Shown: piece after piece, positions 6,240 through 11,915 of the stretch
Layout of the letters: every line of letters starts with the position of its first letter
How positions within the stretch are numbered: position 1 is the stretch's first letter
Source: an uncultured Gammaproteobacteria bacterium
Lineage (GTDB): Bacteria; Pseudomonadota; Gammaproteobacteria; Pseudomonadales; Pseudohongiellaceae
Direction: 5' to 3'
Assembly (NCBI GenBank): GCA_903926285.1
Contig: CAIYIP010000106.1
Coordinates: 1 to 11,915, forward strand
DNA length: 11,915 nucleotides
The notes under the pieces: generated by a model
Databases searched by the model: none
What the model was told of the DNA's origin: nothing
The model's input: only the letters and a program-made list of their open reading frames with translations
Made by a program: the position numbers and the translations under genes

Positions 6240-7195
6240 AGATTATTTCTCAGACTGAGGTCATCAGGATAAGGCTGCAGAAAAGCCTGTTGCGTGATGT
6301 AGGGATCGGGATGCTGGGCAAAAAAATGGCGCAGCAAGGTGACCGGCACGACGAGTGGCACGATACCTTTGCGGTATTGCTCGATGATTGCGCTCATGCT
6401 GCTTTTTTCGCCGGGTTGTAGCTGCTTTTTCAAATAGCCCTGCAAATGCATGAGCACATTCGTGTTGGTATTACGTGTGGCCTTTTGCTGAAGCGCCTGC
6501 ATCAACGCGGCGAAGTAACGTTCGCCCAGTTCGTCTGCTACATGGTTACCGGCATCGGCAAGCATACGGCCGAGCCGTTGGTATTCCTGCGGGTTGTGCG
6601 CCATCAGCGTGTATTTGTAACGCGCGTGAAACCTAGTCAACCGTGCAGCCGTCAAACCTTCTGCGCGCAGTTGCTTCCAGTTGTGCAAGGCGAACACACG
6701 CGTGACAAAATTTTCACGCAGCACAGGGTCCTGCAGGCGGCCGTCTTCTTCTACAGGCAGCAAGGGCATGGCTGCAGTTAACGCTTGCGCAAAGATGCCA
6801 CGGCCGGGTTCAACATGTGGATGGCCATTTTCCTGATAGACCTTGACCCGAAACAAACCGCAGCTCGGCGAATTTTTGATAAATATGTAGCCGCACAGAT
6901 CCTGTAACTCTGGTAGGCGCCGGGCACTGAAAGACTGCAGGTCGTCCGTGACATCCACGCTGTTATCACTAACCCGGACTGCACGCGGTGCCGCAGGATC
7001 GCCCACGAGCCGGATCGGGGGTCGCGGCACACCAAGACCCGCGCCGAGTTCGGGACACGTGCTCACAAACTCGAAATATTGGGCAAGTTCAGCGGTGCAG
7101 AGACTCGAATGTTTATGCCCGCCGTTATACCGGACTTCTTCACCCAGCAGGCAACTGCTGATACCGACCTTGATTGTTGCTATTTGTTTTGTCAT
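6236..7195 (-). CDS. DUF523-DUF1722 protein, probable RudS-like tRNA 4-thiouridine desulfidase
   Basis: 319 residues with two parts. The DUF523 (TudS-like) domain, about 8-160, has GISSCLLGEEVRYNGGHK, TCPELGAGLGVPRPP and NSPSCGLF; C15, C47 and C112 are the expected three ligands of a [4Fe-4S] cluster, and E49 follows the second. The DUF1722 domain (about 185-310, as in E. coli YbgA) has the HARYKYTLMAHNPQEYQRLG block and a PLVVPVTLLRH block. TudS proteins remove sulfur from thiouracil. From memory, fusions of this build, named RudS, were reported to desulfurate 4-thiouridine in tRNA; s4U8 is the near-UV target in bacterial tRNA. The gene is first in an operon with phrB, as ybgA is beside phr in E. 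coli. ATG 7195 has no clear ribosome binding site. The domain call is firm; the substrate is inferred. Confidence 0.88.
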   Translation of the reverse strand: MTKQIATIKVGISSCLLGEEVRYNGGHKHSSLCTAELAQYFEFVSTCPELGAGLGVPRPPIRLVGDPAAPRAVRVSDNSVDVTDDLQSFSARRLPELQDLCGYIFIKNSPSCGLFRVKVYQENGHPHVEPGRGIFAQALTAAMPLLPVEEDGRLQDPVLRENFVTRVFALHNWKQLRAEGLTAARLTRFHARYKYTLMAHNPQEYQRLGRMLADAGNHVADELGERYFAALMQALQQKATRNTNTNVLMHLQGYLKKQLQPGEKSSMSAIIEQYRKGIVPLVVPVTLLRHFFAQHPDPYITQQAFLQPYPDDLSLRNNL

Positions 7196-7206
7196 TTACT
7201 GATTTT

Positions 7207-7232
7207 ACATCCAATGCAGCATTTCCTGCGTA
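7207..7232 (+). promoter_or_regulatory. weak RpoE-ChrR-like promoter candidate for hemH
   Basis: ACATCC (7207-7212), 16 bases, then CGTAG (7229-7233), about 60 bases before the hemH ATG. Spacing and -10 fit the group consensus; the -35 matches TGATCC at 4 of 6 positions. This is only suggestive. Confidence 0.25.
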
Positions 7233-7262
7233 GAGGTTGCTCGTGTTATAAACCTTTCCAGA

Positions 7263-7288
7263 TACGCAGCAACAACTACAACAGATTA
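7263..7288 (-). promoter_or_regulatory. weak RpoE-ChrR-like promoter candidate for the DUF523-phrB operon
   Basis: Minus strand: TAATCT (7288-7283), 16 bases, then CGTA (7266-7263), about 68 bases upstream of the DUF523-DUF1722 ATG. The -35 matches TGATCC at 4 of 6 positions. The site overlaps the 5' end of the hemH leader, so the two divergent units may share control. Confidence 0.25.
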
Positions 7289-7291
7289 CTT

Positions 7292-8302
7292 ATGACAAAA
7301 CGCGCAGTACTTCTTGCCAACCTTGGCTCTCCCGACCGTCCCGATGTGCCGGCAGTCCGCCGCTACCTCGATGAGTTTCTGATGGACCCCTACGTAATCC
7401 AGCTGCCCTGGATCGCACGCCGGCTCATCGTCAGCTTGTTTGTGCTGCCAGCGCGGCCCAAACGTTCGGCCCATGCCTACCAGAGCATATGGACTGACGA
7501 GGGTTCGCCACTGATCAGCCTGTCCCGGCACATGGTGGCCGCGCTTCGACAACAGACGGATATTCCGGTCCATCTCGCCATGCGTTATGGCCAACCCGCG
7601 ATAGCAGACGAACTGGAAAAAATTGCCGCCATGCCAGGCATCAGCGAAGTACTATTTCTGCCCTTGTATCCACACTATGCCGAAAGCACAGTGCTGACAT
7701 CGATCAGGGAAGCTGAACGCGTGATTGCAGAAAAACAGCTCGCGCTCAAACTAGTGGTGCCTGCGCCGTTTTATGCCAACCCTGAATACATCCGCGCGCT
7801 GGTCACCAGTGCGGAGCCTTGGCTGCAGCAGCCGTTCGATCATCTGCTGTTCAGTTATCATGGCCTGCCGGAATTACACTTGACGAAAGCTGACCCCACA
7901 GGTGCACACTGCCTCAAGGTTGCCAATTGCTGCGCTGTGCCCTCTGCGGCACATGCAACGTGTTACCGGCACCAGGTGCTGCGTACGACAGAGGAATTCG
8001 TCGCAATGGCCGGCCTGCGCCCGGACCAGTATTCCGTCAGTTTCCAGTCACGTCTCGGCCGTGCCAAATGGCTAGAGCCAGCAACCGATACCGTAATTAA
8101 GGAACTCGCCGGCAAAGGTGTGAAAAAACTGCTGGTGCTGTGCCCGGCATTCGTGACCGATTGTCTCGAAACACTGGAAGAAATTGAAATACAGGGCAAC
8201 GAGACGTTTCTTGCAGCAGGTGGCGAGTCGCTGACTCTAATCCCCTGTCTTAATGCACATCCTGACTGGATATCGACTCTGAAGAGCTGGATCATTCGGT
8301 AA
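7292..8302 (+). CDS. hemH: ferrochelatase
   Basis: 336 residues, normal for bacterial ferrochelatase. It inserts ferrous iron into protoporphyrin IX, the last step of haem b synthesis. Conserved features are the start MTKRAVLLANLGSPD, the LPLYPHYAEST loop (123-133), the catalytic histidine H190 in SYHGLP, FQSRLGRAKWLEP (251-263) and the acidic E294 in CLETLEE. C207, C213, C214 and C224 cluster in the HCLKVANCC...CYRH segment and could bind a [2Fe-2S] cluster, as in some microbial ferrochelatases. The start at 7292 is chosen over an in-frame start 71 codons upstream because the family begins here and the extension runs into the divergent gene. The ribosome binding site is poor. It is transcribed away from the photolyase operon and precedes the HemJ-like gene. 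Confidence 0.96.
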   Translation: MTKRAVLLANLGSPDRPDVPAVRRYLDEFLMDPYVIQLPWIARRLIVSLFVLPARPKRSAHAYQSIWTDEGSPLISLSRHMVAALRQQTDIPVHLAMRYGQPAIADELEKIAAMPGISEVLFLPLYPHYAESTVLTSIREAERVIAEKQLALKLVVPAPFYANPEYIRALVTSAEPWLQQPFDHLLFSYHGLPELHLTKADPTGAHCLKVANCCAVPSAAHATCYRHQVLRTTEEFVAMAGLRPDQYSVSFQSRLGRAKWLEPATDTVIKELAGKGVKKLLVLCPAFVTDCLETLEEIEIQGNETFLAAGGESLTLIPCLNAHPDWISTLKSWIIR

Positions 8303-8303
8303 T

Positions 8304-8373
8304 GGCACTGACTTACGACCTTGTCCATGAAAGTGCAGGGGAATCTTCATGGAGAAGGCTTGCAGTCACTGCC
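8304..8373. repeat. imperfect 28-bp inverted repeat, related to the one at 11524-11568
   Basis: Arms 8304-8331 and 8346-8373 are complementary at 21 of 28 positions around a 14-base loop; the inner 8 bases (TCCATGAA / TTCATGGA) are perfect. Both arms resemble the right half of the hairpin at 11541-11568: 23 of 28 for the left arm (reverse complement) and 22 of 28 for the right arm, with 14 identical bases in a row. This points to a small dispersed repeat family. It starts just after the hemH stop and could end or shape that transcript. Confidence 0.65.
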
Positions 8374-8438
8374 ACTCAGATTAGTCGGAACAATGTTAAA
8401 CGATCACAAAAGCTGAACAAACTCAGCAAGGAGCAAAT

Positions 8439-8852
8439 ATGTTATATGTCTGGTTGAAGGTGTTGCATATCCTGTTTGTAATGGCCTGGGTTGCCACGGT
8501 GTTTTATCTACCCCGTATTCTGGTGAACATGGCTGAGGTGGGCGACGTGCCCGTGGTGCAGACACGGCTCCAGCTGATGGGCAAACGCCTGATCCGCTTT
8601 GGCCATGTTATGTTTGGCCTGGCCACTTTGTTTGGCGTAGCGATCTGGATTCGGATCGGCATAAGCGGCGGCTGGTTGCATGCCAAGCTGACACTGGTTG
8701 TATTGTTACTCGCTTACTTCATCTACTGCGGCAGATTACTCAAACGCAGTGCATTGCAACTCCCGACTCCCACCGCATTACGCTGGGCAAATGAGCTGCC
8801 GATAGTTTTGCTATTGGGTATTTTGTATCTGGTAGTTGCGAAGCCGTTCTGA
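8439..8852 (+). CDS. hemJ: HemJ-like (UPF0093/CopD family) protoporphyrinogen oxidase
   Basis: 137 residues with four membrane segments (about 4-29, 54-72, 82-100, 117-134). The sequence follows HemJ throughout: WLKVLHILFVMAW with H10, FYLPRILV (22-29), GWLHAKL (78-84), AYFIYCGRLLK (92-102) and RWANELPIVLL ending in VVAKPF. HemJ oxidises protoporphyrinogen IX to protoporphyrin IX in bacteria lacking HemY and HemG, directly before ferrochelatase acts, and ferrochelatase is the gene in front. A strong AAGGAG lies 6 bases before the ATG. The usual YH after LPRLFV is NM here, so a CopD-like protein with another role is the main alternative. The 136-base gap from hemH contains an inverted repeat. 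The gene converges on pilZ with only 8 bases between stops. Confidence 0.82.
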   Translation: MLYVWLKVLHILFVMAWVATVFYLPRILVNMAEVGDVPVVQTRLQLMGKRLIRFGHVMFGLATLFGVAIWIRIGISGGWLHAKLTLVVLLLAYFIYCGRLLKRSALQLPTPTALRWANELPIVLLLGILYLVVAKPF

Positions 8853-8860
8853 TCAGGCAG

Positions 8861-9223
8861 CTAGGATTTACTGGCAAGCAGCGTATCGAGTAGCGCTTCC
8901 TGCTGCTCGTCGTCATGCATGAACATCACCACCAGCACATACTGATTCTGCGACAGCCGGCGATGAGTTCCATATTGTGAGTTCAGCACAAAGGGGTGTT
9001 CCTGCCCGGGCAGAGTAAACTCCACCTTGCAGGTAAATGGCAGTTTTGGCTGCTTGAGCAGTGCGGTGATCAGGTCGGCATTACAGGCGAGCTGCATGCC
9101 GGCAAGGGAAATGTTGGAACTTTTAGCAGGAAAAAAACTGTTGGGCTCCTCAGAGTCCGGCAGCGTCACCCGTACATTCAGGGAGATGGAATGCCGGGAA
9201 TAAGCTCTGCGTTCGCCACTCAT
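8861..9223 (-). CDS. PilZ domain protein, probable c-di-GMP receptor
   Basis: 120 residues forming a single PilZ domain. The two c-di-GMP-binding motifs are present: RxxxR (R6-R10, in ERRAYSRH) and NxSxxG (N37-G42, in SNISLAGMQL). A beta-rich middle and a short acidic helix at the C-terminus complete the fold. There is no enzymatic or membrane part, so it is likely a stand-alone cytoplasmic adaptor that signals c-di-GMP level to a partner. Its ATG overlaps the YgiQ stop by 4 bases (ATGA), and a GAGGG lies about 5 bases upstream, so it is the second gene of an operon with ygiQ. The process it controls cannot be told from the sequence. Confidence 0.9.
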   Translation of the reverse strand: MSGERRAYSRHSISLNVRVTLPDSEEPNSFFPAKSSNISLAGMQLACNADLITALLKQPKLPFTCKVEFTLPGQEHPFVLNSQYGTHRRLSQNQYVLVVMFMHDDEQQEALLDTLLASKS

Positions 9224-11370
9224 TTCTGCCCTCTTTTTGTCAGCCTCTTTTTGAAGCTTTGAGCGTTTACTCTGGTGGAAGGTGTTCTAGCTGAAGCTAC
9301 CTCCGCAGGCACAAGATGTTGTTCACCGCTGCCAATCAAATCTGAACGTCCCATAGTGGTCAGCGCGTCGCGCAACTGCGGCCAGTTCTTCGGATCATGG
9401 TAACGTAAAAATGCTTTCTGCAAACGCCGCTGTTCAAGTTTTTTTGGAATATGCAGGCGTTCACTTTTGTAATGCAGTTTCTTGAGCGGATTGCGGCCCG
9501 AATAATACATTGCCGTCGCAAGCGCCATCGGTGATGGATAAAAAGTTTGCACCTGATCAGGTTTAAATTTGTTTTTCTTGAGCCATAACGCGAGGCTCAA
9601 CATGTCTTCGTCTTTCGAGCCCGGATGGGCAGCGATGAAATACGGAATCAAATACTGTTTTTTGCCGGCTAGTGCCGAGTATTTTTCAAACTGTTCCTTG
9701 AAGGCCTCGTAGTTTGCTATCGAGGGTTTCATCATTTGTTTGAGCGGGCCTTCTTCGCTATGTTCGGGCGCAATCTTCAGATAACCGCCAACATGGTGCG
9801 TGACAAGCTCTTTGATGTATTCCGGATCGCGCAGGGCAAGATCATAACGCAGCCCTGAGGCAATCAGCACCCTCTTGATACCCTTGAGCTCTCTCGCCTT
9901 GCGATACAGTTGCGTCGTCTGGCTGTGATCGGTCTTGAGATGTTTGCATATTGTTGGATAGACGCAGGACAGCCGGCGGCAGCGCTGGCCAATTTCCGAA
10001 TGTGCTTCGTTGCAAACGAGGCCGTACATGTTTGCCGTAGGTCCACCGAGATCGGAAATGACACCAGTAAATCCCGGCACTTTATCGCGGATCTGTTCGA
10101 TCTCATTGAGGATGGATTGTTCGGAACGGCTTTGAATCACACGCCCTTCGTGTTCTGTAATCGAACAAAAAGTACAGCCACCAAAACAGCCGCGCATGAT
10201 GTTCACAGAAGTCTTGATCATGTCATAAGCCGGGATCACCGCGTTACCATAACTCGGATGTGGGCGCCGTTGGTACTTCAAGTCGAACACACCATCCATC
10301 TCGGATGTCTCGAGCGGAATCGGCGGCCGATTGACCCAGATTTCCTTGGTGCCATGCTTCTGCACCAGAACGCGGCCATTAAACGGACTCGCTTCCTGGT
10401 GCAACACACGCGAAGCATGTGCATACAACACAGGATCACCGCACACTTTTTCAAATGACGGCAAACGTACGTAAGTGGTTTCGAGATCGAGCTCTTGTTT
10501 GCTCTGCAATGGCAGCGGAATTATTCTCAGGGACATGGGTGCCGCAGGGTCAATCACACCTTCAGGCTGCTGTTGTTCAGTCACATATTCATAAGGACTA
10601 AGCAGCTTGTCGATCTTGCTCGGCCAGTCGACGCGCGTGGAATCGATTTCGGTCCAGCCTGGCGGAATGCTGTCGCGGATGATTGTGGTGCCGCGGATAG
10701 ACGTCATTTCCCCGAGTTTTTTGCCTGCACCAAGCGCGTGTGCGACTTCGGCGATGGCGCGCTCGGCATTGCCATACAGCAGAATGTCTGCGCCCGAATC
10801 AATTAGCACCGAACGGCGGATCTTGTCGCTCCAGTAATCGTACTGCGCAATGCGGCGCAGGCTGGCTTCGATACCACCAATCACCACAGGCACATCCTTG
10901 TAGGCCTGGCGGCACAACTGGCTGTAAACAATCACGGCACGATCAGGGCGCTTGCCACCTTCGTCGTTCGGCGTATAGGCATCGTCGCTGCGCATGCGCA
11001 GGTCGGCGGTATAGCGATTGATCATCGAATCCATGTTGCCGGCAGTGATGCCAAAAAACAGATTGGGCTTGCCGAGCGCCATGAAATCGACAGTGTTCTG
11101 CCAGCGTGGCTGCGGAATGATACCTACGCGAAACCCCTGAGCTTCGAGAAACCGGCCTATCACCGCCATGCCAAAACTTGGATGATCGACATAGGCATCA
11201 CCCGACACGATGATAATGTCGCAGGAATCCCAGCCGAGCTCGTCCATTTCGGCACGCGAAATCGGCAGCCAGGGTGCTGTGCCGTAACATTCGGCCCAGT
11301 ACTTTGGATAGCTGAAAAGAGTATTGCTCTGGTCGGAGCGCAGTGAGGTTTTAACGGTGGCTTGTATCAT
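9220..11370 (-). CDS. ygiQ: YgiQ family radical SAM protein (UPF0313)
   Basis: 716 residues from the chosen start, near the E. coli length of about 739. The N-terminal Radical_SAM_N region holds LFSYPKYWAECYGTAPWLP and DIIIVSGDAYVDHPSFGMAV. The radical SAM core has CFGGCTFC (C395, C399, C402), which binds the [4Fe-4S] cluster that cleaves S-adenosylmethionine. The C-terminal DUF3362 region (about 580-680) includes HIPKKLEQRRLQKAFLRYH and is followed by a basic tail. The reaction and substrate of YgiQ are unknown. The start at 11370 is preferred over an in-frame ATG at 11466 because similarity to the family begins just after it and the extra 32 residues look non-coding. It is first in an operon with the PilZ gene. 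Confidence 0.95.
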   Translation of the reverse strand: MIQATVKTSLRSDQSNTLFSYPKYWAECYGTAPWLPISRAEMDELGWDSCDIIIVSGDAYVDHPSFGMAVIGRFLEAQGFRVGIIPQPRWQNTVDFMALGKPNLFFGITAGNMDSMINRYTADLRMRSDDAYTPNDEGGKRPDRAVIVYSQLCRQAYKDVPVVIGGIEASLRRIAQYDYWSDKIRRSVLIDSGADILLYGNAERAIAEVAHALGAGKKLGEMTSIRGTTIIRDSIPPGWTEIDSTRVDWPSKIDKLLSPYEYVTEQQQPEGVIDPAAPMSLRIIPLPLQSKQELDLETTYVRLPSFEKVCGDPVLYAHASRVLHQEASPFNGRVLVQKHGTKEIWVNRPPIPLETSEMDGVFDLKYQRRPHPSYGNAVIPAYDMIKTSVNIMRGCFGGCTFCSITEHEGRVIQSRSEQSILNEIEQIRDKVPGFTGVISDLGGPTANMYGLVCNEAHSEIGQRCRRLSCVYPTICKHLKTDHSQTTQLYRKARELKGIKRVLIASGLRYDLALRDPEYIKELVTHHVGGYLKIAPEHSEEGPLKQMMKPSIANYEAFKEQFEKYSALAGKKQYLIPYFIAAHPGSKDEDMLSLALWLKKNKFKPDQVQTFYPSPMALATAMYYSGRNPLKKLHYKSERLHIPKKLEQRRLQKAFLRYHDPKNWPQLRDALTTMGRSDLIGSGEQHLVPAEVASARTPSTRVNAQSFKKRLTKRGQK

Positions 11371-11377
11371 CGCGGCT

Positions 11378-11383
11378 ATTCTA
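11378..11383 (-). promoter_or_regulatory. possible -10 box (TAGAAT) of ygiQ
   Basis: On the minus strand TAGAAT ends 7 bases before the ygiQ ATG, preceded by GGGG. No good -35 is found at 16-18 bases. If it is used, the transcript would start at or next to the ATG, giving a leaderless message, consistent with the lack of a ribosome binding site. Confidence 0.3.
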
Positions 11384-11523
11384 CCCCATGCGGCACCGGG
11401 GTTATCGCAAAAATGCCAATCATTACGTGTTATGCAGACAAAACCTGCGGAAATACAGTTCAACATGATGAGGTTTATAGAAAAAGTACGATCAGGAAAA
11501 TAGATGGAGGGGCAGAGTCGAGG

Positions 11524-11568
11524 GGCACTTGCTTAAGGTGTTCATGGAGAAGGCCTTAAGCAAGTGCC
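11524..11568. repeat. 15-bp perfect inverted repeat (hairpin) in the right intergenic region
   Basis: GGCACTTGCTTAAGG (11524-11538) and CCTTAAGCAAGTGCC (11554-11568) flank a 15-base loop; wobble pairs extend the stem to about 11520-11572. A short TTT follows on the plus strand, but no gene ends just before it, so a terminator role is unlikely. It shares 14 identical bases with the inverted repeat at 8304-8373 and seems to belong to the same family. The rest of 11371-11838 shows no firm gene and is AT-richer than the coding regions. Confidence 0.75.
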
Positions 11569-11607
11569 TTTCGCGTCAAAGTTACATCTCATCAAAGACA
11601 AGGTTTT

Positions 11608-11766
11608 CTATTTCGATAAAGTCGCACGAAACACGACATCCACGAATTTAAAAAGTCGGGTATTAGAAATTTGCCCATCTTTTCTTCTGTGAACAATCGC
11701 AATCCCATCGCAAGAAAAGTAACGAGAAGTAATACCAGTATTGAAGAAAATATCCCACAGGATCAT
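11608..11766 (-). CDS. small open reading frame of 52 codons, doubtful
   Basis: An ATG-started frame reading MILWDIFFNTGITSRYF at its start and FVDVVFRATLSK at its end lies in the AT-rich right end. It has no ribosome binding site and no recognised family, and the frame stays open only a few codons upstream. It could be a gene remnant or chance; it is listed because the stretch is otherwise empty. Confidence 0.15.
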   Translation of the reverse strand: MILWDIFFNTGITSRYFSCDGIAIVHRRKDGQISNTRLFKFVDVVFRATLSK

Positions 11767-11781
11767 GCCGCTAAGATAGTA

Positions 11782-11810
11782 TGATCCAACAATTGATTAC
11801 CGGATAAAGA
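11782..11810 (+). promoter_or_regulatory. candidate ECF-type promoter before the gene at the right edge
   Basis: TGATCC (11782-11787), the exact -35 of the RpoE-ChrR group, is followed after 17 bases by TAAAGA (11805-11810), near the TAAGA part of the Rhodobacter -10. The spacing and -10 are not exact. It ends 28 bases before the ATG at 11839. Confidence 0.3.
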
Positions 11811-11838
11811 CACTTTTCCCGTGGTAAGGACATACAGA

Positions 11839-11915
11839 ATGTTGACTGCAAATGCAGGGCGCTCACTATTGCGCGGTATGGATCCACCTTTAAATTACAA
11901 AGGCAAGATAATCGA
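11839..11915 (+). CDS. possible start of a gene running off the window
   Basis: From ATG 11839 the frame stays open to the window end (25 codons, beginning MLTANAGRSLLRGMD and continuing PPLNYKGKII). AAGGA lies 8 bases before the ATG, and an ECF-like promoter candidate is upstream. The fragment is too short to assign a family. Confidence 0.42.
   Translation, partial: MLTANAGRSLLRGMDPPLNYKGKII

Noticed and set aside
7079..7291. In-frame 71-codon extension of ferrochelatase upstream of 7292
   Set aside because: The family begins at the MTKRAVLLANLGSP motif; the extension overlaps the divergent DUF523 gene and has no family-like sequence.
9910..10458. Plus-strand open frame of 182 codons inside ygiQ
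   Set aside because: Antisense shadow of the conserved radical SAM gene.
11371..11466. In-frame 32-codon extension of YgiQ from an ATG at 11466
   Set aside because: YgiQ proteins begin just before the LFSYPKYWAE block; the extension has no ribosome binding site and is cysteine-rich, unlike the family.

Overview
The window looks like chromosomal DNA of a gammaproteobacterium, probably aquatic. GC content is moderate, genes are densely packed on both strands, and the protein families (YgiQ, class I photolyase behind a DUF523-DUF1722 protein, DUF465, ChrR-type anti-sigma factor) fit that class. The genus cannot be named from sequence alone. No rRNA, tRNA, CRISPR array, transposase or phage gene was seen.

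Layout. At the left, an ECF sigma factor (76-711) is followed by its zinc/cupin anti-sigma factor ChrR (738-1412). Facing them on the minus strand are a TspO/MBR membrane protein (1467-1991) and a long SDR-type epimerase with a membrane N-terminal domain (2456-3877), separated by a 107-bp palindromic repeat. The stretch 3880-4469 holds what looks like a decayed gene. Then come a DUF465 small protein (4470-4709, +), a minus-strand operon of a DUF523-DUF1722 protein and a deoxyribodipyrimidine photolyase (7195 to 4830, overlapping by 4 bases), and a plus-strand pair for the last two steps of haem synthesis, ferrochelatase (7292-8302) and a HemJ-like protein (8439-8852). Another minus-strand pair follows, YgiQ radical SAM and a PilZ protein (11370 to 8861, 4-base overlap). 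The right end (11371-11915) is AT-richer, carries a hairpin repeat and possibly the start of one more gene.

How it fits together. RpoE/ChrR pairs of this type answer singlet oxygen made by light-excited tetrapyrroles. Most of the neighbours either repair light damage (photolyase, probable tRNA 4-thiouridine desulfidase) or handle tetrapyrroles (TspO, HemJ, ferrochelatase). A sequence close to the published RpoE-ChrR promoter (CGATCC, 16 bases, CGTA on the minus strand at 2076-2101) lies upstream of tspO, and weaker versions lie in the divergent hemH/DUF523 intergenic region. The window therefore reads as a photo-oxidative stress locus that couples a light-damage sigma factor to porphyrin handling. 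The regulatory links are inference; the gene identities are mostly firm.
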